Shown piece by piece: positions 1 to 8,433 of a stretch of 64,000 nt of DNA. Position 1 is the first letter of the stretch, and every line of letters begins with the position of its first letter. The notes under the pieces are model-generated. The model saw only the letters and a list, made by a program, of their open reading frames with translations. It was not told where the DNA came from and ran no database searches. Source of the stretch: UBA995 sp035477115 (GTDB taxonomy: Bacteria > Bacillota > Sulfobacillia > UBA995). A program made the position numbers and the translations under genes. The stretch covers positions 1 to 64,000 of the forward strand of contig DATIKW010000019.1 of NCBI GenBank assembly GCA_035477115.1, given 5' to 3'.

Positions 1-62
1 GAAACCAGTCCCTGATCCTGGCCCTGGAAGATCTCGCCGGCGTGGAGGCACGGCGCCGTTGA
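1..62 (+). CDS. C-terminal end of an unidentified protein (partial)
   Basis: The third reading frame is open from the window edge to a TGA at 60-62 and encodes NQSLILALEDLAGVEARRR, a plausible soluble protein end with a charged tail. The next gene lies on the opposite strand and converges on it about 50 bases away. Nineteen residues are too few to identify a family. A chance open frame cannot be excluded. Confidence 0.35.
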   Translation, partial: NQSLILALEDLAGVEARRR

Positions 63-111
63 ACGCCGGCGGTCAGCGGCGCCCGGCCGATTCCGGCCAT
101 GTCCGGCCTCC

Positions 112-1041
112 TCACTCCTGGCGGAAGGCGGCGACGGTCAGGGCCAGGCCTTCCTCCAGACTCGTCGAGGCGGACCACCCGAGTTCGCGCCGGGTCCGGG
201 AGGCGTCGAGGACGCTGTATCTGAGGTCCCCGGGCCGCGGCGGACCGTAGGTTGCCGGCCCGGGGAACCGGCATGCCCGCGCCAGGGCATGGAAGAGCTG
301 GTTGACCGTGGTGCCCCGCCCGGTGCCGATGTTGAAGCTGCCCCCGCCCGGGTGGGCGAGGGCGAGGAAGATGGCCTTCACCACGTCCCCGACATACACG
401 TAGTCGCGGACGCACTCGCCGTCGCCGAAGATCACGGGCTGCCCGCCGACGAGCATGCGGTGGGCGAAGATGGCTACCACGCCGGCTTCCCCGGCCGGGT
501 CCTGGCGGGGACCGTAAACGTTGGCCAGCCGGAGGGATACGCCGCCGAGGCCGTGCTGAGCCTGGAAGTGGCGCAGGTAGAATTCGCCGGCGAGTTTGGC
601 GATGCCGTAAGGCGAAAGGGGCTGGAGCGGGGAGTCTTCGGCGGCCGGGCCCCGGGTCTCGCCGTAGGCAGTGCCGCCGGAAGCGGCAAATACCACTTGT
701 CGGACTCCGACCTCGACGCAGGCGTTCAAGAGGTTGATGGTCCCCAGGATGTTGGTGACCGCATCGCCCCGGGGGTCCGCTACCGACCGCGACACGGAGG
801 ACTGGGCAGCCAGGTGAACCACCAGGGCGGGACGCCGGTCCCGGAGCAGACCCAGCAGGTCAGCGTGCGCTATGTCCAGGCGATGGAAGTCCGCGCCCGG
901 TGCCAAGTTGGCGAGACGGCCGGTCGAGAGGTCGTCGACCACGGTGACCACGCACTCCCGGCGGAGGAGTTCGTCCACGACATGACTGCCGATGAAACCG
1001 GCGCCTCCCGTCACCAGGACCCTCTGGCCGGCCCCCGTCAC
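112..1041 (-). CDS. NAD-dependent nucleotide-sugar epimerase/dehydratase (GalE-like)
   Basis: This 309-residue protein is an extended short-chain dehydrogenase. The NAD-binding glycine motif TGGAGFIG is at residues 11-18 and the catalytic Tyr-x-x-x-Lys is Y145/K149 in SPYGIAK. FGDGECVRDYVYVGDV and the C-terminal FNIGTGRGTTVNQL segment are typical of UDP-glucose 4-epimerase-like enzymes that act on nucleotide sugars for cell-surface glycans. The start is a GTG that overlaps the galU stop by four bases (GTGA), so the pair is translationally coupled. The two genes together suggest UDP-glucose synthesis followed by epimerisation. The exact substrate (UDP-Glc, UDP-GlcNAc or dTDP-sugar) cannot be read from the sequence. 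Confidence 0.85.
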   Translation of the reverse strand: MTGAGQRVLVTGGAGFIGSHVVDELLRRECVVTVVDDLSTGRLANLAPGADFHRLDIAHADLLGLLRDRRPALVVHLAAQSSVSRSVADPRGDAVTNILGTINLLNACVEVGVRQVVFAASGGTAYGETRGPAAEDSPLQPLSPYGIAKLAGEFYLRHFQAQHGLGGVSLRLANVYGPRQDPAGEAGVVAIFAHRMLVGGQPVIFGDGECVRDYVYVGDVVKAIFLALAHPGGGSFNIGTGRGTTVNQLFHALARACRFPGPATYGPPRPGDLRYSVLDASRTRRELGWSASTSLEEGLALTVAAFRQE

Positions 1042-1865
1042 GGCCTGGCCCGCCTCTCGCGGGATCGGCGGATCCCAGCCCGCACAGCGGCCACCAGGTC
1101 ATCCCCGTACTCCTCCGACTGGAGACCCAGTTCCAGGTTAGCCCTCAAGTAATCCCGCGTGTTCCCGACGTCGTAGCGGCGGCCGGCGAACACCTGCGCG
1201 AACAGCGGTCGTCGTTCGTTCAGCGTGCGGAGCGCATCGGTGAGCTGGATCTCGCCCTTGACCCCGGGAACGGTCTGCTGCAGGATCGGCAGGAGGTCGG
1301 GATGCACCACGTACCGGCCCACGATAGCCAGGTCGGAAGGGGCCGCCTCCGGCTTCGGTTTCTCCACGAGGTCGGTCACCTTGATCAGCCCGGACCCGCA
1401 GGCATCGCCGGCGACCACGCCGTAGCGGCCGATTGTGGCGCGCGGGACCTGCCGTACCGCGAGTACGCCCCCGTGAACGGGTTCGAAGACGTCCAGCAAC
1501 TGCCGGAGGCAGGGGCGGGTGTCCACGAAGATCTCGTCCGGCAGCAGGATGGCGAAGGGCCGGTCGCCGAGGCTGCCGGCCGCGCAGCTCACGGCATGCC
1601 CCAGCCCCCGGGCTTCCTCCTGGAAGGCGAACGCGAAGCGCACGCCCGCAAAGCGGCGGGTGAGGTGCTCCTTGATCTGCAGTTTCGCGGAGTTGATCAC
1701 TACGGCGATATCGGTGATGCCGGAAGCAATCGCCTCTTCCACCGCGTACTCGATCATCGGCCGGTCGACGAGGGGAAGCAGCTCCTTGGGCAGTACCGTG
1801 GTGGCAGGCAGCATGCGCGTACCCTGACCTGCGGCGGGAATGACGGCCTGGACGACTACCGCCAT
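1038..1865 (-). CDS. galU: UTP-glucose-1-phosphate uridylyltransferase
   Basis: GalU makes UDP-glucose from UTP and glucose-1-phosphate in the cytoplasm for cell-wall and surface polysaccharides. The 275-residue product opens with the nucleotidyltransferase signature PAAGQGTRMLPATTVLPKEL at residues 10-29. It then has VDRPMIEYAVEEAI and the later VGRYVVHPDLLPIL segment, as in the bacterial GalU/RfbA superfamily. I chose the ATG at 1865 because a GGGAGGGG ribosome binding site lies just upstream; an upstream in-frame ATG at 1922 adds 19 non-conserved residues. The gene is coupled to the downstream epimerase by a GTGA overlap. Length is slightly below the usual 290 residues. Confidence 0.9.
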   Translation of the reverse strand: MAVVVQAVIPAAGQGTRMLPATTVLPKELLPLVDRPMIEYAVEEAIASGITDIAVVINSAKLQIKEHLTRRFAGVRFAFAFQEEARGLGHAVSCAAGSLGDRPFAILLPDEIFVDTRPCLRQLLDVFEPVHGGVLAVRQVPRATIGRYGVVAGDACGSGLIKVTDLVEKPKPEAAPSDLAIVGRYVVHPDLLPILQQTVPGVKGEIQLTDALRTLNERRPLFAQVFAGRRYDVGNTRDYLRANLELGLQSEEYGDDLVAAVRAGIRRSRERRARP

Positions 1866-1930
1866 GCGCACCCCTCCCGTGTGTCCGTTGCCGGAAAGAT
1901 GCTTCTTCTTCACGGGGAACATTTCCTACT

Positions 1931-2008
1931 ACGGGAGTGCGGTCGCGGTCATCGCGGCGGTCGTCCCGGCGGTCATCGCGACGGTCATGCCCTGGCGGTC
2001 ATGCCCTG
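1931..2008. repeat. GGTC-rich imperfect tandem tract beside palindrome copy 1
   Basis: The short gap between galU and the prolyl oligopeptidase gene is made of imperfect units of the type GCGGTCATCGC and GCGGTCATGCCCTG, the last repeated twice head to tail. The tract abuts the 29-bp palindrome at 2009. Similar GGTC/GACC-rich stretches flank other copies of that palindrome (4190-4280, 19156-19230, 46765-46845, 62710-62770). It supplies the stop codon of the prolyl oligopeptidase gene on the minus strand. No coding function is apparent. Confidence 0.5.
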
Positions 2009-4098
2009 GTAGGGGCGGGTTCCGAACCCGCCCCTGCGTCCTTGAGGCCCAGTTGCCAGGCCAGGAAGGCGAGGGTCTCCGCCTGTTCGTCAACCACCTT
2101 GCTCACCGGTTTGCCTGCTCCGTGGCCGGCCAGCGTCTCCACGCGCAGCAGGACCGGCCGGTCGGCGGGGTCGGACCGGGTTGCGTGCTGCAGGAGGGCC
2201 GCCATCTTGCGCGCGTGGCAAGGATGAACCCGCGTATCGGAGGCGGCGGTGTGAAGGTAAACGGCCGGGTACTCCACGTCCGGCACCACCCTGTGATAGG
2301 GCGAGTAAGCCCGCAGCCACGCGAAGGCTTTCGGGTCATCGGGCGACCCGTACTCGTCCACCCAGAGCGAGGCGATCAGGAAGCGGTGGTAACGCAGCAT
2401 GTCCAGCAAAGGTACGCCCACGACCGCGGCGCGGCACAGGGCCGGGCGCTGAGTCAGGGCGGCCCCCGTCAACAGCCCGCCGTTGCTGCGCCCCAGAATC
2501 CCCAGTCGGCGGCGGTCGGTGTAGCCCTGTTCGATGAGGAACTCCGCCGCGGCGAGGAAGTCATCGAAGACGTTCTGCTTGTTCTCGCGCATCCCCGCTC
2601 GGTGCCACGCCTCGCCGTACTCGGAGCCGCCGCGGAGGCAGGCCACGGCCAGCAATCCGCCTCGCGCCAGCCAGGGATACATGGAAGGCGCGTAGAGCGG
2701 GGTCCGGCTGATGTTGAAGCCCCCATAACCGGTCAGGATCGCCGGTTGCGCCTGGAAGGGGGTCCTCCTGGTTTGCCCTATCAGAAAGAGGGGGATGGAC
2801 GTGCCGTCGGCCGACCGGTAGAAGAGCTGTCTTACCTCGAGCGCTTCCATGCTGTCAGCGGTCGTCCCCGCCAGCCAGCCTTCCACGGTTCGCGTTCGCA
2901 GTTCCAGGCGGTAGAGAGCGGGGGGGACGGTGTAAGACTCGAAGCGCAAGAGGGCCAGCGGATTCCCCGGCTCGCCCGCCAGGCCGCTTATCGTCCCCGC
3001 GCTCCCGAGGTCCACCTCGGCCGATGCTCGTCCATCCATCGCGTACACCAGCAGGCGGCTCGCGGCATCGCGCAGGCCGGCGACCAGCAGGGTATCACCG
3101 GCAAGACGGAAGTCCTGAAGGACCAGGTCCGCCCTTTCGGGCACGATCACTTCCCAGTTTTCCTCGCGGGGATCGGCCAGGTCCACCACTACCACGCGAT
3201 AGCATGGGGCCTGATAGTTGGTCAGGAGGTACAGCCGGTCGCCTGCCACCTGGGGGTGGAATACGGCGTCCTTCCCTACCGTTACCGGGGAGAAGGCTTT
3301 CTCACCCTCCCGCCGCACGTAGATGTCGGCGCGCGACCAGCCGTGATGGACCGTGAGCACGAGATACGCCCCGTCTTCCGATCGCGCCAGGTCATACATC
3401 TCTTCCCGGGGTCGGCCCTCGCCGTACACCAGCTCATCGTCCGACCAGTCGTCGCCCAGACGGTGATGGAAGACGCGACGATGGTAATTCTCCTCGCCCG
3501 GGGGGACGGTGCCGGGGAGCGGGTACCGCGTGTAGAGGAACCCCGCTTCGTCGAGGTCCCAGGCGAGGCTGGCATAGCGCGTCCGCGGGATGCGGTCGGC
3601 CAACCGCTCACCCGTGTCGACCCGCATCACCTGGAGCACGCTCCACTCGTCGCCCTCCCGGGACAGACCGAAAGCGACCAGTCCGCCGCTGGGCGACGCA
3701 TGCCACCAGTCCAGGGATACCATCCCCGAGGAGTCATCCCGGCCCGGATCGACGAGCACCCGGGCGGCGCCGTCGCTTGCCAGGTCCCGCATCCATAGTG
3801 CCGGCTGGTCCTGGCCGGCCGTCCGGAAGGTGTAGAATACGCGGCGGCCCCGCACCACGGCGGAGCCCACGGTATCCGCGTTCAGCAACCGCTCCAGTTC
3901 CTGCCGAAAGGCCTGGCGCTCGGGCAGCGAACCGAGCACCGTCTCGGTGTAGGCATTCTGCTCCGCCGTCCACCGGTCCACTTCCTCGCCGTCGTTTTCC
4001 AGCCAGCGATAGGGGTCGACGATGCGCGTGCCATGGATCTCCTCGACCGCTTCCTCGCGCCGGGTGGCGGGAGGACCCGGATGCCGGGTTCGGGACAT
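1999..4098 (-). CDS. prolyl oligopeptidase (S9A serine peptidase)
   Basis: This 699-residue protein matches the prolyl oligopeptidase family, which cleaves short peptides after proline, usually in the cytoplasm; no signal peptide is visible. The N-terminal VDPYRWLEND segment and beta-propeller region are followed by an alpha/beta-hydrolase domain. The catalytic triad is readable: Ser538 in GRSNGG, Asp621 in SDTRVHP and His659 in LAGHGAGK. The conserved domain ends at about QLGLKD. The remaining tail, AGAGSEPAPTRA, is encoded by a copy of the 29-bp palindrome and its flanking tract, so the original stop has been replaced. The gene stands alone between galU and a plus-strand gene. Activity is probably unaffected because the tail lies beyond the fold. 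Confidence 0.92.
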   Translation of the reverse strand: MSRTRHPGPPATRREEAVEEIHGTRIVDPYRWLENDGEEVDRWTAEQNAYTETVLGSLPERQAFRQELERLLNADTVGSAVVRGRRVFYTFRTAGQDQPALWMRDLASDGAARVLVDPGRDDSSGMVSLDWWHASPSGGLVAFGLSREGDEWSVLQVMRVDTGERLADRIPRTRYASLAWDLDEAGFLYTRYPLPGTVPPGEENYHRRVFHHRLGDDWSDDELVYGEGRPREEMYDLARSEDGAYLVLTVHHGWSRADIYVRREGEKAFSPVTVGKDAVFHPQVAGDRLYLLTNYQAPCYRVVVVDLADPREENWEVIVPERADLVLQDFRLAGDTLLVAGLRDAASRLLVYAMDGRASAEVDLGSAGTISGLAGEPGNPLALLRFESYTVPPALYRLELRTRTVEGWLAGTTADSMEALEVRQLFYRSADGTSIPLFLIGQTRRTPFQAQPAILTGYGGFNISRTPLYAPSMYPWLARGGLLAVACLRGGSEYGEAWHRAGMRENKQNVFDDFLAAAEFLIEQGYTDRRRLGILGRSNGGLLTGAALTQRPALCRAAVVGVPLLDMLRYHRFLIASLWVDEYGSPDDPKAFAWLRAYSPYHRVVPDVEYPAVYLHTAASDTRVHPCHARKMAALLQHATRSDPADRPVLLRVETLAGHGAGKPVSKVVDEQAETLAFLAWQLGLKDAGAGSEPAPTRA
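2009..2037. repeat. 29-bp palindromic repeat, copy 1
   Basis: The arms GTAGGGGCGGGTTC and GAACCCGCCCCTGC flank one central base. This copy lies inside the 3' end of the minus-strand prolyl oligopeptidase gene and is translated there as GAGSEPAPT. Other copies are at 4149, 4287, 19127, 46735, 54073 and 62774. Confidence 0.9.
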
Positions 4099-4148
4099 GG
4101 TCTCACCTGCCAGTGCGAAAATGGAATCACGATCAGGGTCGCGGCCTC

Positions 4149-4176
4149 GCAGGGCGGGTTCGGAACCCGCCCCTAC
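4149..4176. repeat. 29-bp palindromic repeat, copy 2 (one base shorter)
   Basis: The sequence GCAGGGCGGGTTCGGAAC followed by CCGCCCCTAC is the same palindrome with one G missing from the left arm. It lies in the intergenic region upstream of the prolyl oligopeptidase start, only about 110 bases from copy 3. Confidence 0.8.
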
Positions 4177-4194
4177 AAGAATGTGGCCGTCGCC

Positions 4195-4246
4195 GTGCCC
4201 ATGGTCGTCCTCGCGGTCACGGTCGTGCCCATGGTCGTCCTCGCGG
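4195..4246. repeat. 22-bp unit repeated twice with a 30-bp period
   Basis: GTGCCCATGGTCGTCCTCGC plus GG is found at 4195-4216 and again, identical, at 4225-4246. The pair lies between palindrome copies 2 and 3. It is part of the GGTC-rich material that accompanies the palindromes. A short open frame crosses it, but nothing suggests a protein. Confidence 0.75.
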
Positions 4247-4286
4247 CCCCGGCCACCCTCCTGCGCACCGTCGTGGCCGTTGCCCT

Positions 4287-4315
4287 GTAGCGGCGGGTTC
4301 GAAATCCGCCCCTAC
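4287..4315. repeat. 29-bp palindromic repeat, copy 3 (degenerate)
   Basis: The left arm GTAGCGGCGGGTTC and right arm ATCCGCCCCTAC keep most of the palindrome with three substitutions. Copies 2 and 3 bracket a 110-bp GGTC-rich spacer in the roughly 400-base gene-free stretch between the prolyl oligopeptidase and cupin genes. Confidence 0.75.
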
Positions 4316-4338
4316 AACGAGATCGAATTCAGCCTGCC

Positions 4339-4377
4339 GCGGCAAGACTCCTCCTCCGGGCAAGAGGAGTTTGCCGC
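4339..4377. other. strong hairpin upstream of the cupin gene
   Basis: GCGGCAA-G-ACTCCTC pairs with GAGGAGT-TTGCCGC around a ten-base loop, giving a 14-bp stem with one bulged G. It is about 120 bases upstream of the cupin start and is followed by an AT-richer, purine-rich stretch (GGCAAATAAAGAAGG). There is no T-run, so a classical terminator is unlikely. It could be a leader structure, an operator or a mobile-element relic. Confidence 0.5.
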
Positions 4378-4499
4378 TCGCCGTAGAAGGCAAATAAAGA
4401 AGGAAGGGGTGGGGAGGGATAGCATAGCGAAGGCCGCTAATGCTGCCTGAACTGCCGGATGGCATCGAGGGGTTAGTCGATTCGAGGAGGGGACCGGAT

Positions 4500-4946
4500 A
4501 TGGCCGAGAAGCGGTACAAGCTGACGCGGACACGGGAGATCGAAGGGTTCCAGCACGCGAAGGACGACTACTGGATGCAGCCGCTCGTGTTCGGCAAGAA
4601 CATCTTCACCTACAAGGCGTCCGTGCCGCCGGGTGGTTTCATGCCTCCCCATGATGACGGCGGCCACGAGAACGAGCTATCCTTCTACATGCTCCAGGGC
4701 GAATTGGAGATGACCATCGATCGGGAAGTGTTCAAGGCGGTGCCGGGCGATGCCATCCACATCCATCCCATGGCCGCGCTGGGCGTGAATAACCGGGGGA
4801 AGACCGTTGCCAGTTTCCTCTTGACCTTCTACCCCAGTCCCACGGGAGCCTTCAGTTCGCTGGAGGCGATGCGCAAGCGGTGGGCCGAGAAGGCTCCTCA
4901 GTCGGTCAAGTCGGCTGCGGAGATGGAGGCTCTCGCCAAGAAGTGA
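4500..4946 (+). CDS. cupin-domain protein
   Basis: The 148-residue product is a single small cupin barrel. PPGGFMPPHDDGGHENELSF carries the metal-binding His/Glu pattern of cupin motif 1, and PGDAIHIHPMAALGVNNRG is the second motif with its His residues. Cupins range from enzymes to small-molecule sensors, and the substrate cannot be predicted here. I start at the ATG at 4500 because GAGGAGGGG lies just upstream; a more distant ATG at 4440 has no such site. The gene sits 44 bases before hpt at the head of the purine cluster and may be cotranscribed with it. Confidence 0.75.
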   Translation: MAEKRYKLTRTREIEGFQHAKDDYWMQPLVFGKNIFTYKASVPPGGFMPPHDDGGHENELSFYMLQGELEMTIDREVFKAVPGDAIHIHPMAALGVNNRGKTVASFLLTFYPSPTGAFSSLEAMRKRWAEKAPQSVKSAAEMEALAKK

Positions 4947-4990
4947 ACAAGAGGTCACCTTGCCGGGAATCGCGAAAGCTATGACCGGCG

Positions 4991-5539
4991 GTGACGATGG
5001 ACGTGCGGGCCGGTAAGGTACTGGTGACCGCGGTGCAAATCGAGGCGCGGGTCAGGGAAATGGCCGAGGAAATCTCGCGGGACTATGCGGGACGGGAGCC
5101 GCTGCTGGTTGGGGTACTCACGGGCGCCTTCGTCTTCCTCGCCGATCTGGCCCGCCGCCTGACCATCCCCGTTGACATTGACTTCCTTACTGTTGCCAGC
5201 TATGGCCCAGGAACCCGCTCTTCCGGCGAGGTTCGCATCTTGAGGGACCTCGAAGGCAGCGTGACCGCCCGAGACCTCCTCCTGGTAGAAGACATCGTGG
5301 ACAGCGGCTTGACCTTGAAATGCCTGTTGGACTGCATCGCGGCCAGGCGGCCTGCCAGTTTGCGTACGTGCGTGCTCCTGGACAAGCCGTCACGGCGCCG
5401 GACGCCGGTCACCCTGGATTACGTCGGCTTCCAGGTGCCCGATAGCTTCGTGGTCGGTTACGGACTGGACCACGCCGGGCGCTACCGGCATTTGCCTGAT
5501 ATACTGGCCTTGGACGGCGAGGAAGACGCGGAGGGATAG
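4991..5539 (+). CDS. hpt: hypoxanthine phosphoribosyltransferase
   Basis: This enzyme salvages hypoxanthine and guanine by transferring phosphoribose from PRPP, giving IMP and GMP. The 182-residue protein has the PRPP-binding loop LLLVEDIVDSGLT near residues 95-107. LVGVLTGAFVFLADL comes before it and VPDSFVVGYGLDHAGRYRHL, the purine-binding C-terminal signature, after it. Length is normal for HPRT. The start may be the GTG at 4991 or the ATG at 4997; neither has a strong ribosome binding site. Four bases separate it from guaA, so salvage and de novo purine genes share one cluster. Confidence 0.93.
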   Translation: MTMDVRAGKVLVTAVQIEARVREMAEEISRDYAGREPLLVGVLTGAFVFLADLARRLTIPVDIDFLTVASYGPGTRSSGEVRILRDLEGSVTARDLLLVEDIVDSGLTLKCLLDCIAARRPASLRTCVLLDKPSRRRTPVTLDYVGFQVPDSFVVGYGLDHAGRYRHLPDILALDGEEDAEG

Positions 5540-5543
5540 CGGC

Positions 5544-7079
5544 GTGCGCGACCGGGAGCTTGCCCTGATCATCGATTTCGGCGCCCAGTACAATCAGTTG
5601 ATCGCCCGCCGGGTGCGGGAGGCCAGCGTATACTGCGAGGTGTTGTCCCCGGACGTGCCGGCAGCGGACATCCTCGGGCGCCGCCCCCGGGCGGTGATCC
5701 TCACCGGCGGTCCCGCCAGCGTGTACTCCCCTGGCGCTCCGAGCATCGACCCGGCCTTGCTGCGGGCGGGTATCCCCGTGCTGGGCATCTGCTACGGCAT
5801 GCAGCTGATGGCCAAATTGCTGGGCGGAGAGGTGGGTGGCGGGCAGCAAGGGGAGTACGGGGGGGCCACGCTGGAGGCCGTCCAATCGTCTCCCTTGCTG
5901 GAGGGGATCGAGCCGGACGCCCGCGTGTGGATGAGTCATGGCGACCGGGTGGAACGCGTGCCGCCGGGCTTCCGCGTGCTCGCGCGGACGGCGCGTTCGC
6001 CGGTGGCGGCGATGGGCGATGCATCGGGCAAGCTGTGGGGCGTGCAGTTCCACCCGGAGGTAGTGCATACGCCGGGCGGGCGGAGAGTCCTCGAGAACTT
6101 CCTCTACACTATCGCCGGTTTCGGCGGCGACTGGACCGTCAGTTCGTTCGTCGAGGACAGCGTCAAGGGAATCGCCCGGCAGGTGGGCGACGGCCGGGCG
6201 GTGGCCGGGCTGTCGGGAGGCGTCGATTCGGCGGTGGCCGCGGCGCTGGTGGCCCGGGCGATCGGCGATCGGTTGACCTGCATTTTCGTCCAACACGGCC
6301 TGCTGCGCGAAGGCGAAGCCCGAGCCGTGCCGGCGGCTTTCTCCCAGCGAGAACGCGGCCGTCTGGTGACGGTGGACGCCGAGGACCGCTTCCTCGATGC
6401 TCTGCGAGGGGTGCGCGATCCCGAGCGCAAACGGAGGATTATCGGCGAGACTTTCATCCGGGTGTTCGAGGAAGAAGCGCGCAAACTGGGGCGCGTCGAC
6501 TTCCTGGTGCAGGGCACCATCTACCCCGATGTGATCGAGAGCGGGCGGCACGGAGCGGCCTTGATCAAGACCCACCACAACGTTGGCGGCCTGCCCGAGC
6601 GCCTCGACCTCGCGCTCGTGGAACCGCTGCGGGACCTGTTCAAGGATGAAGTGCGGCGGGTAGGCGCCGAACTGGGTTTGCCCCGCGATCTGCTGGCCCG
6701 GCATCCGTTCCCCGGCCCCGGCTTGGCCGTGCGAGTGCTGGGGGCAGTCAGCCGGAGACGCCTGGCCGTATTGCGGGCGGTAGACCATATCGTCACCGAG
6801 GAGATCACCCGGGCCGGGTGGTATGATCGGCTGTGGCAGGCCTTCGCCGTGCTGCTGCCGGTGCGCAGCGTGGGGGTGAAGGGAGACCGGCGCAGTTACG
6901 GGCAGGTCGTCGTCTTGCGGGCGGTGGAGAGCGCCGACGCCATGACCGCCGACTGGGCCAGGTTGCCCTTCGACCTCTTGGACCGGATCTCGCGCCGGGT
7001 GGTGGACGAGGTGCCGGCCGTCAGCCGGGTGGTCTATGACATCAGTTCCAAACCGCCGGCAACCATCGAGTGGGAATGA
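5544..7079 (+). CDS. guaA: GMP synthase (glutamine-hydrolysing)
   Basis: GuaA converts XMP to GMP using ATP and glutamine. The N-terminal class I glutamine amidotransferase has its nucleophile Cys83 in GICYGMQ and the HPEV His-Glu pair near residue 172. The ATP-pyrophosphatase P-loop GLSGGVDSAVAA is near residues 218-229. The C-terminal dimerisation domain ends in the usual TIEWE. At 511 residues it is full length. The GTG start at 5544 follows GGAGGG within the hpt 3' end. Confidence 0.96.
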   Translation: MRDRELALIIDFGAQYNQLIARRVREASVYCEVLSPDVPAADILGRRPRAVILTGGPASVYSPGAPSIDPALLRAGIPVLGICYGMQLMAKLLGGEVGGGQQGEYGGATLEAVQSSPLLEGIEPDARVWMSHGDRVERVPPGFRVLARTARSPVAAMGDASGKLWGVQFHPEVVHTPGGRRVLENFLYTIAGFGGDWTVSSFVEDSVKGIARQVGDGRAVAGLSGGVDSAVAAALVARAIGDRLTCIFVQHGLLREGEARAVPAAFSQRERGRLVTVDAEDRFLDALRGVRDPERKRRIIGETFIRVFEEEARKLGRVDFLVQGTIYPDVIESGRHGAALIKTHHNVGGLPERLDLALVEPLRDLFKDEVRRVGAELGLPRDLLARHPFPGPGLAVRVLGAVSRRRLAVLRAVDHIVTEEITRAGWYDRLWQAFAVLLPVRSVGVKGDRRSYGQVVVLRAVESADAMTADWARLPFDLLDRISRRVVDEVPAVSRVVYDISSKPPATIEWE

Positions 7080-7089
7080 GGGGTGCTCG

Positions 7090-8433
7090 ATGCTGGAACG
7101 TTACTCCCGCCCTGCCCTGAGGCAGCTGTGGTCGGACGAGAGCCGTTACCGGCGTTGGCTGGACGTCGAACTGGCCGCCTGCGAAGCCTGGGCCGAACAC
7201 GGCGCGTTGCCGGCCGACGCCGTCCGCCGACTGGTGGAGAAGGCCCGCTCGCTGCCGATCGACCAGGATTTCGCCGTCCGCGTGGCGACCATCGAGACCG
7301 TGGTCAAGCACGATGTGATCGCCTTCACCACCGCCCTGTCCGAACGCCTGGGCGAGGAAGGCCGGCTCGTCCACTACGGCCTGACTTCCTACGACGTCGT
7401 GGATACCGCCCTGTCCTCGCTGCTGGTCGAGGCCATGGACATCATCCTGGCCGGGCTGGAGGGGTTGCGGGCAGCCGTTGCCCGCCGGGCCCGGGAACAC
7501 CGGGACACGCCCATGGTGGGACGCACCCACGGCGTGCACGCCGAGCCGATCACCTTCGGGTTGAAGCTGGCCGTGTGGTATGCGGAACTGGGTCGACATC
7601 GCGAACGGCTCCTCGCCGCCCGCGAGGGGATGCGCGTGGGCAAGCTGTCGGGGGCGGTGGGCACTTACGCGCATGTACATCCGGCAATCGAAGCCGGAGT
7701 ATGCCGTCGGCTGGGCTTGCGCCCCGCGCCCGCCAGCACCCAGGTGCTCGGCCGCGACCGGCATGCCGCGTATATCACGGCTCTGGCCATCCTCGCCGGA
7801 GGGATAGACGGCTTCGCCACCGATCTCCGGGGGCTGGCCCGCACGGAAGTCGGGGAAGTGGAGGAACCCTTCGCCCTGGGCCAGAAAGGTTCTTCCGCCA
7901 TGCCCCACAAACGCAATCCCATCGTTTGCGAGCAGATGGCCGGCCTGGCCCGGGTGGTCCGGGGCCACGCCGGAACCGCCCTGGAGAACGCCCTCCTCTG
8001 GCATGAACGGGATATCTCCAACAGCTCGGCCGAGCGGATCGTCCTGCCCGACGCGACCGCCATCGTCGACTACATGGTGTATCGCTTCACCGCGGTGGTG
8101 GAGGGGATGCGGGTCTACCCCCAGCGCATGCTGGAGAACCTCGAGGCCACGGGCGGCCTCATCTACTCCCAGCCCTTGCTGCTGGCCCTGGTTGCCTCGG
8201 GGATGAGCCGCGAGGATGCCTACGCGCGGGTGCAGGCTCACGCCGCCGAGGCGGGGGCGGGCGGCCGGCCCTTCCGGGAAGGCGTGGAGGCCGACCCCGA
8301 CATCGCCCGCCGGTTAGGCCCCGAAGGCATTGCGGCCGCCTTCGACTGGCGGCGGCAACTGGTCCATGTCGCCGATATCTTCCGGCAGGTGGGGCTGGAA
8401 GGGGGTGGGGGCAGTGACCCGGCTCCTGTATGA
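7090..8433 (+). CDS. purB: adenylosuccinate lyase
   Basis: PurB acts twice in purine synthesis, releasing fumarate from SAICAR and from adenylosuccinate. The 447-residue protein has the fumarase/aspartase superfamily signature GSSAMPHKRNP near residues 264-274, and TSYDVVDTALS and GRTHGVHAEP upstream. I use the ATG at 7090, which has GAGGGG seven bases upstream, rather than an in-frame ATG at 7036 that lies inside guaA. Its 3' end overlaps purC by 20 bases. The apparent C-terminal GGGGSDPAPV resembles the palindrome-encoded peptide but simply reflects this overlap. Confidence 0.96.
   Translation: MLERYSRPALRQLWSDESRYRRWLDVELAACEAWAEHGALPADAVRRLVEKARSLPIDQDFAVRVATIETVVKHDVIAFTTALSERLGEEGRLVHYGLTSYDVVDTALSSLLVEAMDIILAGLEGLRAAVARRAREHRDTPMVGRTHGVHAEPITFGLKLAVWYAELGRHRERLLAAREGMRVGKLSGAVGTYAHVHPAIEAGVCRRLGLRPAPASTQVLGRDRHAAYITALAILAGGIDGFATDLRGLARTEVGEVEEPFALGQKGSSAMPHKRNPIVCEQMAGLARVVRGHAGTALENALLWHERDISNSSAERIVLPDATAIVDYMVYRFTAVVEGMRVYPQRMLENLEATGGLIYSQPLLLALVASGMSREDAYARVQAHAAEAGAGGRPFREGVEADPDIARRLGPEGIAAAFDWRRQLVHVADIFRQVGLEGGGGSDPAPV

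Noticed and set aside
289..1152. Long plus-strand open frame opposite the epimerase and galU
   Set aside because: It is antisense to two genes with clear catalytic motifs and shows no family signature; GC-rich DNA produces such shadow frames throughout the window.
1840..3798. 652-codon plus-strand open frame over the prolyl oligopeptidase gene
   Set aside because: The minus strand has the full S9A catalytic triad; the plus-strand product is Arg/Gly/His-rich without domains.
4316..4990. Purine or guanine riboswitch at the head of the pur cluster
   Set aside because: No TATA...AATATGG...TCTACC-type conserved junction sequences could be found; only a plain hairpin is present.
8404..8433. purB C-terminal GGGGSDPAPV as another palindrome-encoded tail
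   Set aside because: The underlying bases do not contain the palindrome; the sequence is the purC ribosome binding site and start read in the purB frame.
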